The notes below the pieces were generated by a model, which saw only the letters and a list, made by a program, of their open reading frames with translations, made no database searches and was not told the origin of the DNA. This document shows, piece by piece, positions 1 through 9,400 of a stretch of 49,595 nucleotides of DNA. The stretch is from the IMG/VR virus record IMGVR_UViG_3300027132_000112, positions 1-49,595 of that record; one strand, 5' to 3'. The position numbers and the translations under genes are program-made. Position 1 is the first letter of the stretch. Each line of letters opens with the position of its first letter. The DNA comes from a virus.

Positions 1-172
1 ACCATTTTTCTTGGTTTTCGAGAAGGATTGCGGTGCTAAGACGAACATAGTCCTCTTCAATCGGGCGAACGCTCGATGAAGAATAATCCAAAACTGGTCC
101 CCATTTATTAAGCAGCTGAGCTGCACGATCCTCATTGATGAGGTTTGGTGATGATGTAATATGTTTATTCAT
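1..172 (-). CDS. gp23: Major capsid protein gp23, N-terminal part only
   Basis: Only the first 57 codons are present; the gene runs off the left edge. The start is the ATG at 172. The N-terminus contains AAQLLNKWGPVLD followed by AILLENQEKW, which matches the start of T4 gp23 (AELLNKWKPLLE ... FENQEKDF). In T4 this segment belongs to the propeptide removed by the gp21 protease during head maturation. It lies directly downstream of the gp22 and gp21 homologues, which is the T4 order 21-22-23. No clear Shine-Dalgarno sequence precedes the ATG. Confidence 0.85.
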   Translation of the reverse strand, partial: MNKHITSSPNLINEDRAAQLLNKWGPVLDYSSSSVRPIEEDYVRLSTAILLENQEKW

Positions 173-209
173 ATTATTAGTTTTGTGTTTTTATGTTGGT
201 AATAGTGTG

Positions 210-1151
210 TCACTCTTGAACGCTACCATAACGTTTAGAGTCATTTCTTTTTAATTCGCTAATGTATGACAAAACAGCACTGCCGTTTTCTTTGTCTGGA
301 GTAAACGAATTAAGATTCTCCGCTTCATCGCTTCTCTTCTCTGTGACTAAGCGATCAACATTACTCCGTCTGCGCAGTTCCTTTGCATGCTCGGATACTA
401 CTTGGCGGCGATCATTTTCTTCCTGATCATAGAGGGATGCGACATAATCAAAATTCTCTTTGATATACGATTCACTCTTGCTATTGAAGAAATTGGTTAA
501 ATAAGCAGCTTTGAATTCTGGTAAGCTATTCACTTTTTCGTTGACTAGTAAAGTAGCTTTTGTTTTTTCTGCTTGTTCTGAAATTACTTGGTTTTTCTTT
601 TGTAAGCCAACAACTTGTTCTTCGAGTTGTTTGATTCTGCTTACACCGTCTTTGACTGCCTCTACAACGACTTCATTTTCATAGATATCATTGATAGCAA
701 AAAGCTTGCGTGCTTCTGATAGAATATTGCGCGCGAATGTTTCTTTCGCTGCTTCTTGGAGTTGTTTAGCAGGCATTGCCTTTTCCAATTGAAGGTCAAG
801 ATATTTGGAAATTTGTACTCTCAATTCGTCACGAAGAACTGTAGACTGTTTCTTGAGTAGCTTTTCATAACTCTCTTTGATTTGAATTAGCTTATCAATA
901 TGATCGCTCTCCATCGTTTCGAGTGCAAGTTGAAGCTTTCTTGCTCTATCCGAATCTAGCTTTTCAACAAGAGATTGAAGAGCCGAAGCGTGTTCATTAT
1001 CTTGTCTATCCAAAGCTACTTGTACTGCAGCGGCAACTTTTTCGGAAACAAGTTGGTCAACCTCAGCCGTAAAGCCTTGTTCGATAGTCTTTAAGGTATC
1101 TTCGTTAAGATATTCCTTAGTGGCTTCTTTGATAATATCTAATATTTTCAT
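210..1151 (-). CDS. gp22: Prohead core scaffolding protein gp22-like
   Basis: A 313-residue, highly charged protein, predicted to be mostly helical coiled coil (about residues 40-130 and 165-205), with no membrane segment. T4 gp22 is about 269 residues and forms the internal prohead scaffold, which is degraded by gp21 after assembly. I identify it from its character and its position between the gp21 protease and gp23; a long Glu/Lys/Gln-rich body and a polar C-terminal tail are typical of the family. A CTAAATA element lies 6 nt before the ATG, so the message may have almost no leader. Primary-sequence similarity is weak, as usual for scaffolds. Confidence 0.75.
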   Translation of the reverse strand: MKILDIIKEATKEYLNEDTLKTIEQGFTAEVDQLVSEKVAAAVQVALDRQDNEHASALQSLVEKLDSDRARKLQLALETMESDHIDKLIQIKESYEKLLKKQSTVLRDELRVQISKYLDLQLEKAMPAKQLQEAAKETFARNILSEARKLFAINDIYENEVVVEAVKDGVSRIKQLEEQVVGLQKKNQVISEQAEKTKATLLVNEKVNSLPEFKAAYLTNFFNSKSESYIKENFDYVASLYDQEENDRRQVVSEHAKELRRRSNVDRLVTEKRSDEAENLNSFTPDKENGSAVLSYISELKRNDSKRYGSVQE

Positions 1152-1156
1152 TGGAA

Positions 1157-1315
1157 TTATTTAGTGAAAAACGAACGCTCAACTTTGCGATATTCATTAT
1201 CAAATTTAATGCGTAGTTTTTCTTTGACAATTTTCTTTAAGAATTTGTCGGCTTGTGCGTAGTTTTTGACGAGCAAACTAGCATTAAAATTATCGATGTG
1301 TTTACCGATTTGCAT
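1157..1315 (-). CDS. Small basic protein between gp21 and gp22, unknown
   Basis: A 52-residue frame opens with ATG at 1315 (MQIGKHIDNFNASL) and ends with TAA at 1157, just before the gp22 start. It is basic (many Lys/Arg in the second half) and probably helical. It fills an otherwise empty gap in the 21-22-23 cluster and is co-directional with it. T4 keeps small prohead-core genes 67 and 68 near 21, so a core or assembly role is possible by position, but I see no sequence match to either. Confidence 0.5.
   Translation of the reverse strand: MQIGKHIDNFNASLLVKNYAQADKFLKKIVKEKLRIKFDNEYRKVERSFFTK
1158..1164 (-). promoter_or_regulatory. T4-late-like promoter element before gp22
   Basis: CTAAATA on the minus strand ends 6 nt before the gp22 ATG at 1151. 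It resembles the T4 late consensus TATAAATA recognised by gp55. If transcription starts about 6 nt downstream, as in T4, the mRNA would begin at the start codon. Confidence 0.4.
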
Positions 1316-1342
1316 AATTAAAAAATACTTACCCTAATTTCA

Positions 1343-2026
1343 TTACATCTGTCTTAGTGATGTGAGAAATTTTTGAATTTGTTCTTGAATAAATGAGTTT
1401 GCGTCTCTTTTTGGTAGAGTTGCAATACTTTTATTAAGTTGTTTGTACATCAGGTCCATACACTCTTTACACTCACCATTAGAATCTAGCATCCATGTTT
1501 TTGATTCTAATACGCCTTCAACGAATGCACTATGCACTGATGGGTCGCTAACTACATCTACACAAATAAGATGAAAATTGGAAACACGATTTCCTTTGGT
1601 GCCATCTGTCTCCGCAAGAGTTCCTAGTGCTCTAGATGATACTCCCAATTTAACCCCATTCAAAAGAAGACCTTTAACCAAGTCTCCCATAGGCACCCCT
1701 GTGAGAATTTTGGACTTGCCGTACCAAATATTTCCATCACGGCGAAATGATACGATATTATGGCAAGCTCTTTCAGGATTAATCTCGGCAGATGTTGGGT
1801 GATTTAGTTCACCAATTGCTCTGCCTGTCTTGATCATTTGTTCTGTATATCTTTGAACCTCGTCATCCATCTCCTGTTCCGAGTAAATTCTTCCATTTCT
1901 GTTTTCTTGTTCAGCCATAAGATACGGCCCTTCAATATACATTTCTCTGGTGGAATCTTTGTTCGATTCTTTAAGATGATATTGAATATCAAATGGTTTA
2001 TTAATCAATAATTTTAATCCTGGCAT
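1343..2026 (-). CDS. gp21: Prohead maturation protease gp21
   Basis: A 227-residue homologue of T4 gp21 (peptidase family S77), which cleaves the scaffold, the capsid propeptide and other head proteins inside the prohead. Visible signatures are the early GPYLMAEQENRNGRIYS stretch, the catalytic His in GELNHP (H76), and the catalytic Ser in KLGVSSRALG (about S130). The C-terminal segment after about residue 165 carries two close Cys (ECKECMD) and a polar helical tail. An AATAAATA element lies 6 nt before the ATG. It sits between gp13 and a small gene before gp22, so the protease-scaffold-capsid order of T4 is kept. Its product should act on the adjacent gp22 and gp23. Confidence 0.92.
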   Translation of the reverse strand: MPGLKLLINKPFDIQYHLKESNKDSTREMYIEGPYLMAEQENRNGRIYSEQEMDDEVQRYTEQMIKTGRAIGELNHPTSAEINPERACHNIVSFRRDGNIWYGKSKILTGVPMGDLVKGLLLNGVKLGVSSRALGTLAETDGTKGNRVSNFHLICVDVVSDPSVHSAFVEGVLESKTWMLDSNGECKECMDLMYKQLNKSIATLPKRDANSFIQEQIQKFLTSLRQM

Positions 2027-2032
2027 AATATA

Positions 2033-2040
2033 TATTTATT
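2033..2040 (-). promoter_or_regulatory. T4-late-like promoter element before gp21
   Basis: AATAAATA on the minus strand, separated by TATATT from the gp21 ATG at 2026. The spacing matches the elements before gp22 and the gene at 14220-15437. No Shine-Dalgarno sequence is seen. Confidence 0.4.
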
Positions 2041-2053
2041 TAATTTATGTTAG

Positions 2054-3631
2054 TTATCCGATAAAGAATGGGGCGATTGTCGGACCTTCGCCTCCTTTTA
2101 GTAGTAATTCTTCAAGTGCGACTTTTTCTTTTTCACCCTGATCGCCGATATTAGCAACAAGCGAGCCGCTGCCGTATAATGTAATGCCTGAGAATTTGCC
2201 TCTAATATATCCTAATGCTATTTTCGTCAATGCTGTAGCATATTCAAATACCCACTTTTCATCAATGACATCTTCTACTCTTTTCTCCATGTAACATCCA
2301 ATAGCAGCACAATATCTACTATTTGGTGATGGTTCAGGAATAAGCTTTAGCAATTGTGTTTTGCGATCAAATCGGATATAGACGTTGCGTGCTAATACTC
2401 TATTAGTCAAATCAACCCACTGTCTTAAAATCTCATAAGAGATAAGATCAAATCCTGTGTGTTGAATATGGCTAAATTGCGAAGTCTGGCCAAATACTCG
2501 TTGAGCAATTGCATAGTCAATATTGAATAGAATATTTGTATTAGTGAAGCTACCTGCTTCGAAGCTTACAACACTCGTGATTTTGCGATAGTCCTCCAAG
2601 CTATAATCATATCTTCCTGTTGTTGTTACAGAGGATAATCCTGTAGCTTCCGTAGTGCTTGTGCTATAGAATGTCACCGCAACTGGCAATTTAGTAGGCA
2701 TATACTGACAGCAGCTTGCCGCTTGATATGACATATTAAAGATCTTATTATTGACAAGATCAAATGTACCAAAGATTGCATTCGGATATGGTTTAGCACT
2801 TAAGAAATTAAACGTTGCTGGAATAAATCCTTCTGAGTTGAGTTCTGTATCGCATATGCGTGCAGTGATGTAATTGCCGTTATTTGATGTGATGGCAATA
2901 GTATTTTCTGTCAATTCACATGTTGGTAGATTACTAATAGTAATATGTGATGCTTTGGTTACGTCATATCCCCATAATGCTGTAAGTGGTGGGGTTGGAC
3001 AACCAGATGGTATATTGTATGCACTTCCCGAATAAATGGTTACATTTCCTCCTGATACACTAATCAAACCAGTAACATTAGAATATAATGTATTTGGTGT
3101 ATAGCTCGATATTGAGCTAACAACAACTCTATCAGTATCAGATACAGCAAAGTTCCATGAAGATAGAGGTGTTAGTGTAACAATATTACCTGATGTCGAT
3201 GTAGCTCCTGCTTGTGCGTATGATACCGCACTTCCAAGATATGTAGTAGTGACTGCAGTGCCTGTAACTACCGCAAATGTGCAATATCCTCTTTCGATAT
3301 CATTTATCTCATAATCTGAATTAGTATCTTGCAGGCACATATTGCCTGTCAAAAGTGTATCTAATTTAACACCAACTCCAGGTATGTATAAATTACTATC
3401 AAATACTAGATACTCTTCTGTGTACCCAGCATATCGAGTATACATCTCTACGGCTCTATCTATAAAGTCCGCTAATTGAGAATCTGTTACTTCTACGGTT
3501 ACCGCTGGATAGCCTAGTGCCTTTTTAATGCGTAAAGCCAGGTTTGCATATGATTCGATCTTACTATTAAGATAAGTCGAACCATGATATCCTGTAGGTA
3601 GAACTGATGAAATGCAAGGTACTTGGCTCAT
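2054..3631 (-). CDS. gp13: Neck protein gp13-like, with a large beta-rich insertion
   Basis: 525 residues against 309 in T4 gp13, a head-completion protein under the portal. The N-terminus (about 32-76) contains ALGYPAVTVEVTD, then DRAVEMYTRYAGY, which aligns with the T4 start (LRRLGAPIINVELTP ... RALELYGEYH). The C-terminus contains DEKWVFEYATALTKIALG and ends in APFFIG, corresponding to the T4 NRWVKDYATALAKELNG segment and its final GILVG. Between them (about 95-340) is a Thr/Ser/Gly/Val-rich, probably beta-stranded segment absent from T4. The gene lies between gp20 and gp21, where T4 has 67 and 68; in T4 gene 13 precedes 14 and 15. The call rests on both ends matching; the role of the insert is unknown. 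Confidence 0.75.
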   Translation of the reverse strand: MSQVPCISSVLPTGYHGSTYLNSKIESYANLALRIKKALGYPAVTVEVTDSQLADFIDRAVEMYTRYAGYTEEYLVFDSNLYIPGVGVKLDTLLTGNMCLQDTNSDYEINDIERGYCTFAVVTGTAVTTTYLGSAVSYAQAGATSTSGNIVTLTPLSSWNFAVSDTDRVVVSSISSYTPNTLYSNVTGLISVSGGNVTIYSGSAYNIPSGCPTPPLTALWGYDVTKASHITISNLPTCELTENTIAITSNNGNYITARICDTELNSEGFIPATFNFLSAKPYPNAIFGTFDLVNNKIFNMSYQAASCCQYMPTKLPVAVTFYSTSTTEATGLSSVTTTGRYDYSLEDYRKITSVVSFEAGSFTNTNILFNIDYAIAQRVFGQTSQFSHIQHTGFDLISYEILRQWVDLTNRVLARNVYIRFDRKTQLLKLIPEPSPNSRYCAAIGCYMEKRVEDVIDEKWVFEYATALTKIALGYIRGKFSGITLYGSGSLVANIGDQGEKEKVALEELLLKGGEGPTIAPFFIG

Positions 3632-3633
3632 AA

Positions 3634-5385
3634 TTATGCTGGAGTTTCTTCAGGCGGTGCTGCTGGGGTTTCTTCAGGAGGCGCCGGTGCTTCTTCTGGT
3701 GGTGCGCTAAATGATGGGGGCAACTCTGATCCACCACCGGCACCACTAGGAGGTGATTCGGGTGGCGTAATCCCTGCTGATGCATTTGCTGCAGCCATTT
3801 CATCTCTCCAGCTAGGTCCTTGTGATCCAATTTGATCCAATTCCCATGTAAACGCTTTATCCTTACGCAACAGTGCGCGATTTTCAAGAATCTTTTCTGG
3901 TGTCCATTTCAAGACGTCCATCATTAGTAATGTCGGCGAAATGTTCGCATTACCAGAAATATCACCGTATGTCTTGTACAATAATTCGAGATACTGCAGA
4001 TCTCTCATCATCTTGAAGTTTCGAGGCGCGTTGAATTCTGGTTGGAAATCAAATTCACGAATCTTGTATAATTTCCACAATCCTCTCAATTTGAGATGTG
4101 TGATGAATCCTTGCTTAATCCCTTCCGCGAATTGCCTTTGAATGCGCATAATGAATTGTGCCATGCTTAATTCTTCTGCGGTAATTTCTTTGCCGTCTCG
4201 CATGGTCGTTTCTGGATTCATTCTATTCAAAGGAATCTTCATCGACCGATATAGCTTCTTGACGAAGTAGTTTAAGTCATCTAGTTGGCCTAAATTTTGC
4301 CCAGCAGGAACTGTTTCAACATCCGAACCTTCGCCACCAGATGATCTTGCAAACCAATAACTGTCAAGCATTGACTGTGGGTCATATACATTCTTAAATC
4401 CACCTTGTCCTGGTGTTCTCTTTTCCCAGAACTTTCTCATCGCTTGTTGCACAATTTGTTCTGCTTGCGCGGGGGGTGCATTACCTGTATAGATCTTAAA
4501 TTTAAGACGCTCTGGCGCACGAACAAGACGATATATAACGATAGCATCTTCGATCATGCTTAATTGCAAATAAGCTCTTTTTGATTTTTCAAGATAAGGT
4601 ACTTTGAATAATCTGTCTCTATCCCATACACCCGAATGAATGTATACCACTTGCTGTTTTTGCATTGGTACTAATTCTTCTGTCGTTGGTGTTTGACTCG
4701 TAAATGATACTCTATTAAAGATCCCAGGATGCACCGTCGTTTCATTATACTTTCTTAAAATGAAATGGCTTAAATCCTCATTTTGAACGTTAAAATATAC
4801 TGGCTCTATTAATTCAGTAGGAACGTTAACAACTCCTAAGACGCCTAGTTCTGGATTTTTGTCAGAGATAACGTTTTCAAAGAATAGTTCACCTTCAATA
4901 AAGAATTGACGGAAATATTCCCACCCTTTATTTTTTAATCCAAAAACAGAAACATAATGTTCAAACTCTTTTGTAATTTCGCTTCTTGCTGTTTGATTAT
5001 ATTTGCCTGCTTCAATTCTTAAATTGATTAGTTTGCCATTTTCATCTTCGTTAAGAATTTCATCACATATAATATCTAGACAATCAGATAGCTCTGAATA
5101 ATCCGACATGCGTCGATATTCATTAATGCGATTGATTTTATTCTCATCTAGAGGTGCGTAAATCAATGAATGATAACCCTTATCGGTCATCATATTATCA
5201 TATCCCATCGGATTGTTTACCGAATTGCGAGACACGGATAGTCTGCGAATAATTTCATCGCGTCTACCACTCGCAGCTTCGAACGCTTTGTATTTAGGAT
5301 TGGTATCTTCTACTTTTCTCGAAGCTGTGTATGGCAATGAACCCAAGATACGATGAGTCCAACTTTGCGGCATTGTCGATGGCAT
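3634..5385 (-). CDS. gp20: Portal vertex protein gp20
   Basis: 583 residues (T4 gp20 524), forming the dodecameric portal through which DNA is packaged. Supporting stretches include the N-terminal RMSDYSELSDCLDIICDEI region, PERLKFKIYTGN, the KNVYDPQSMLDSYWFARSSG segment and DLNYFVKKLYRSMKIPLNRM, all characteristic of T4-type portals. The last 50 or so residues are an unusual Pro/Glu/Ala tail with PPEE(A/T)P repeats, coded by a short tandem repeat near 3640-3710. An AATAAATA element lies 8 nt before the start. The gp13-like gene begins just downstream, at 3631. Confidence 0.92.
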   Translation of the reverse strand: MPSTMPQSWTHRILGSLPYTASRKVEDTNPKYKAFEAASGRRDEIIRRLSVSRNSVNNPMGYDNMMTDKGYHSLIYAPLDENKINRINEYRRMSDYSELSDCLDIICDEILNEDENGKLINLRIEAGKYNQTARSEITKEFEHYVSVFGLKNKGWEYFRQFFIEGELFFENVISDKNPELGVLGVVNVPTELIEPVYFNVQNEDLSHFILRKYNETTVHPGIFNRVSFTSQTPTTEELVPMQKQQVVYIHSGVWDRDRLFKVPYLEKSKRAYLQLSMIEDAIVIYRLVRAPERLKFKIYTGNAPPAQAEQIVQQAMRKFWEKRTPGQGGFKNVYDPQSMLDSYWFARSSGGEGSDVETVPAGQNLGQLDDLNYFVKKLYRSMKIPLNRMNPETTMRDGKEITAEELSMAQFIMRIQRQFAEGIKQGFITHLKLRGLWKLYKIREFDFQPEFNAPRNFKMMRDLQYLELLYKTYGDISGNANISPTLLMMDVLKWTPEKILENRALLRKDKAFTWELDQIGSQGPSWRDEMAAANASAGITPPESPPSGAGGGSELPPSFSAPPEEAPAPPEETPAAPPEETPA

Positions 5386-5393
5386 ATTAATTG

Positions 5394-5401
5394 TATTTAT
5401 T
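5394..5401 (-). promoter_or_regulatory. T4-late-like promoter element before gp20
   Basis: AATAAATA on the minus strand, 8 nt before the gp20 ATG at 5385, in the short gap (5386-5460) downstream of the 111-residue gene. No Shine-Dalgarno sequence is visible. Confidence 0.4.
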
Positions 5402-5460
5402 TGACATATACAATATTTCCATCTATATTGCGCATACTATATTAAAAATCCCGATTAGTC

Positions 5461-5796
5461 TTATACTGGCTCTGGAGTTGGCTCTGGAGTTGGTGGGGAA
5501 TTTTTTGCATCGATCCATGCTTGAAGAGGTGCTACTGCGTTAATAACTGCTTGGAATGCAATGGCAACTTCGGGTACTTCGCTCACGGCAGAAAATAAGT
5601 CGTCGGTTTGCACCATTTGCATTAAATTAGTCGATCCTAGTTCACCCGTAGCAGAAGACATAGGCAAACAGGCAATTTTGACTGTTCCGTTTGTAGTTGA
5701 TGGGCAAAAAATTGCAAGATTGTAAATCCACAAAATATCAAATGTTTTTGCTGGAATTAGTGGAGTTTGAATTATTTCTGGAATTGGTATTGGCAT
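5461..5796 (-). CDS. Unknown small protein in the fibre-portal interval
   Basis: 111 residues starting MPIPIPEI. I do not recognise it. The centre is hydrophobic and mildly beta-like (ILWIYNLAIFCPST), the second half is predicted helical, and the tail is a short Pro/Glu/Thr repeat (PTPEPTPEPV) similar in flavour to the gp20 tail. It lies between the LamG-like gene and gp20, and has the best late-promoter match in the window, so it is probably a late gene. A virion accessory role is a guess from position only. Confidence 0.6.
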   Translation of the reverse strand: MPIPIPEIIQTPLIPAKTFDILWIYNLAIFCPSTTNGTVKIACLPMSSATGELGSTNLMQMVQTDDLFSAVSEVPEVAIAFQAVINAVAPLQAWIDAKNSPPTPEPTPEPV

Positions 5797-5801
5797 AATT
5801 A

Positions 5802-5809
5802 TATTTATA
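5802..5809 (-). promoter_or_regulatory. Exact T4 late promoter consensus
   Basis: TATAAATA on the minus strand, identical to the T4 late consensus, ends 5 nt before the ATG at 5796. With T4-like spacing the transcript would start at or next to the start codon. Confidence 0.55.
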
Positions 5810-5834
5810 GTTATAATGTCTAAATCTTCGTGAT

Positions 5835-6404
5835 TTATATTATTCTCGGATGAGTCACTTCCTGTACCAATCCGGTGCCTGAATCAGTTAATACAAGATT
5901 ATTACGTACATCTTGTCTTGCACGGATGAGAGGAGTATAAAAAGCTAGAGAGGATGGACAGATTTTGGATGGTTTGAATCCTCTTGCCAGAGATGCGATT
6001 TCTTCAGCAGTCAAAACTGTATTCCAGACCCCGACTTCCGCAACATCGCCATTTGCAAAAGAATCAAGTCCGCCAGTTCTCCTAGCTCCTATTGCTGTTC
6101 TAAACAAAGGTTGTACTGTTCCGACAAGAACAAACGTACCTACGGGCGATGCAACTCCATTTAAATAAGCGGTTCTTGCACTTATAGAGTTATGAACACA
6201 TGCAATATGTTGCCAGTTTCCAAGTGTTGCAGAAATTGTTGCAGTAGTTGCAATTCCTGATTGGAAGTTGTCATCTCTCATAGAAGTGACACATTGGCCA
6301 CTTGTGTTTATTCCGAGGAGAACGTGTGTCGCGCCAATAGCCGAAGTAAAAGTTACTGCTTGCCCTTGGAATACTAAAGGTCGAAACCAACAAGCAATGG
6401 TCAA
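5835..6404 (-). CDS. LamG / concanavalin-like virion protein, main frame
   Basis: 189 residues if read from the TTG at 6404. The pattern GNWQHIACVHNSIS, then ARTAYLNG and GDVAEVGVWNTVLTAEEIASL is typical of LamG/concanavalin-A-like domains (Laminin_G_3 type), which bind carbohydrate or stabilise fibre tips. The expected first strands of the domain are missing here but are encoded just upstream in another frame, from an ATG at 6472, so the annotated start is probably artificial. It sits beside three fibre-type genes and is likely a receptor-binding or decoration protein. It is either frameshifted in nature or carries a sequence error. Confidence 0.7.
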   Translation of the reverse strand: MTIACWFRPLVFQGQAVTFTSAIGATHVLLGINTSGQCVTSMRDDNFQSGIATTATISATLGNWQHIACVHNSISARTAYLNGVASPVGTFVLVGTVQPLFRTAIGARRTGGLDSFANGDVAEVGVWNTVLTAEEIASLARGFKPSKICPSSLAFYTPLIRARQDVRNNLVLTDSGTGLVQEVTHPRII

Positions 6405-6415
6405 CGGAACCGATA

Positions 6416-6472
6416 CTACCGGGGAGATATTATATTTACCAAAGCATTTGCGCCATTAAATGAAAGTGCCAT
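6416..6472 (-). pseudogene. 5' fragment of the LamG-like gene, out of frame
   Basis: From ATG 6472 the frame reads MALSFNGANALVNIISPR and then TAG. This is the natural opening strand of a LamG domain. The -1 frame continues SPVVSVPLTIACWF straight into the main LamG frame, so a net one-base loss (or two-base gain) near the C-run around 6419-6425 explains the break. Confidence 0.6.
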
Positions 6473-6481
6473 AATAATTTA

Positions 6482-9400
6482 TTAAATATTTGTTCTAACT
6501 TCTACTGTTAATAGTTGAGCCGAATCTACTAATGTATCAGCAACATTACTGCTTTCTCTGAATATTCTTAATGCATATGCATCTCCCGGAGCTAAACTAT
6601 CAATTGATGGCAATGTGATTGTTCCTGTCATAGTTGTTTGATTAGCAGTTCCAGAAACAGTTACATCTATTCCCGCAGATGCTGCATATGAAGTTGATGA
6701 TAATTTTTTAATTTGCGCTCCCCAACGGCATGAACCAGATGTTGCGGTAATTGTAGAGAATTGCGTTCTAATTAGTAATCCATTTGCTAAAACTGCATTA
6801 TCAGGAATTACACTAATAAATCTTGCTTCTCTGATTGGACTTCCTGCTGCAAATTGTAGAACTCCTACGTTATCAAAATTTCGTGTATTCAATGTTGCGA
6901 AATTTGCAGAAACTGGATGATTTTCCAATGCGGTAAAAGTTGCAATTGTTCTAGTCGTGTTTACTGGAACAAAAGCAGTACCATCGAATAATTTTAATGA
7001 ATTAAAAGTTGAATTATAATAAACATCTCCTGCGGAATTTACAGTCGGATCGGTTGATATACCTGCGAAATTAACTGAACCATTAGTTTTAATAGACATT
7101 CTCGTTGCGGTCAGAGTTTGAAATTCAATATTTCTCCAAGTTGCGCTTCCCGGAGAAGTTTCTGCTCCAATGATATTATTACCTGCGGAAGATTTGAACA
7201 CTAATCTTTCATATGTTGTAGAATTTGTAAATGTTCTGTAAATTGAAAATGTTTGTGCATTCGTTCCATTTCTAACACCAAATGCATTATTTGCGTCCCA
7301 CATCAGTTTATTGTTATTTCCAAGACATAAATGACCTGGATTGCCACTTTGGTCAAATACGACGAATTCACCAGAGCCTCCATTTCCTGCTAATGTCCAA
7401 CGCGGACCTGAAATCAAATCCGCCCCAGCATTAGGATTAGTTATAACTAATCTAGTAGGAAGGTTGAGCCAACCATTATTAATAAATTCTGCCACATGCT
7501 GTAGACTACTTCCATATATAAATTTCATGCCTTGCATAGAAGACAGCACTGCGGCACTAGATCTCGTAGTGTCTCTCACTACAAAACTATTTGTATTATC
7601 TGTTAATCTAGCATTTGCGGGAATAATTATATTTCCAGATTTTGCAATTCTAAAAAGAGATGCGCCACCTATTGATAAGTTAAGTAAAGAAGAGTTTGCA
7701 TTACTTGATAAATCTGTAACATTTAAACTAAATGACACTGGTGTTCCAGAAGTATTCCATGTTTGAGTGATATTTAATGCAGGATCAGATAATCCACTCG
7801 ATCCTGCGTGAATGGTATCATTAATATGTAATTTTCCAACCGGAGTAGTTGTTCCAATTCCTAATTGACCAAACCTAGAAAACTTCATTCCAGTTACGTT
7901 ATTTGTTTTAAAATCTAAATCGAAATTTGAATTAGTTCCTAGTGTCAATGAAGAATTTGTGTCATTGCCTCCATTTAAAATATAATTTCCGCTATTCGCA
8001 GTTACTGTAGCATACGTAGAATTCCAGTTAGCACTATTGGCTGTTAATGTTGTATATGAAGTATTCCAATTAGCACTATTCGCAATAACTACAGCATCAA
8101 CTGCAGCATTACCACTGCCAGATCCCCACGATGCGCTGTTTGCCGTTACTGTAGCATATGTCGAATTCCAATTAGCACTGTTTGCAGTCAGAGTAGTATA
8201 TGAAGTATTCCAATTAGCACTATTCGCTGTCACTGCTGCATTGACTGCTGCATTGCCGCGGCCTGATCCCCATGAGGCACTATTGGCTGTTACTGTAGCA
8301 TATGTAGAATTCCAATTGGCACTGTTCGCAATTAATATTGTATTAGCACTCTTAAGATCTATCCATGCAAATCCGTCATAGAACTTTAAAGTAGTTTGAG
8401 CAGAATCAAAATACACATCTCCCGACGAAGGAAGAGATGGTTCAACGGCTAAAGGGTTAAGATTAATCGCCCCTGTGGATTTGATACGGAATACTTCATT
8501 CAATACATTTTGTGTAGCACTATTACTTGGAACAGTGCTTGCATTTGTGGTACGGAATCTGATATCTCCTCCTAGTGCATTTCCAGTGCTTTGAGAACCA
8601 TCAATTGAGAATAATGAGCCTGCGGCATTTGCAGAACTTGTTGCACTTTGTGTGGAAATTGTTTGCGGAAACGGAGATGCGGCATCCACTGGACCAAGGC
8701 ACAAGTTGTCCAGGGATCTAGGCCGCATTTGAACACGGGCAGTATTTCCCATTACAAAGAGTGCAGTAGAATCTATCGCGTTTGATCCTTCAATTCTAAA
8801 CTGCGAACCACGGTAAGCTAGTATAGTAGCTCCTGGCGTGTAGAAAAACCCGTTAGGATTAGTCCCGTAGAAAGCTATTTGTGGGGGTCCGCTAGTGCCT
8901 GCTTTGATTCTAAAAACTTCTGTTAAAGGGTTTTGAGCAGCAGAGGAAACCCCCCCAGGTGCTACCCGGAAAATGATGTCACCTCCAGCACCCGTCCCGG
9001 TTCCTTGCGAACCGTCAATAGTAAATGCTGAACCTGGACTGTTAGTCGTTCCTGCTGCAACAGATTGGACCGAAATTGTTTGAGGGTTTATGGCAGACGT
9101 ATCGGTAGTTCCTAAGCATAAATTATGCGCTGATCTGCGGCGTAAGAATAGATCTGCCGCCCCATGCACTTGGGTCGTCGACGACCATCTTAACGCATAG
9201 TCGTTTCTAATTGTGAGACCGTTTGCATTGTGTAATATGTTGCCCCCGACATCCAAAGTGTTTACAAAGGTGCTGCCGTTATTTTGCGATATCTGCACGC
9301 CACCGATATTTATCAAATGCCCATTGGTTGTGCTGTGTCTGATAGATAGTAGGTTGGTCCACGCGCCTGAATTTGTACGAAAACGGAAAATAGCAGTTGA

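Noticed and set aside
1157-1315. gp67 or gp68 for the small protein before gp22
   Set aside because: It lies between 21 and 22 rather than between 20 and 21 and I see no sequence similarity, so it was left unnamed.
6416-6430. Programmed -1 frameshift in the LamG-like gene
   Set aside because: The site TCT CCC CGG lets the P-site tRNA re-pair only imperfectly, and I saw no stem-loop just downstream. An error or mutation is simpler.
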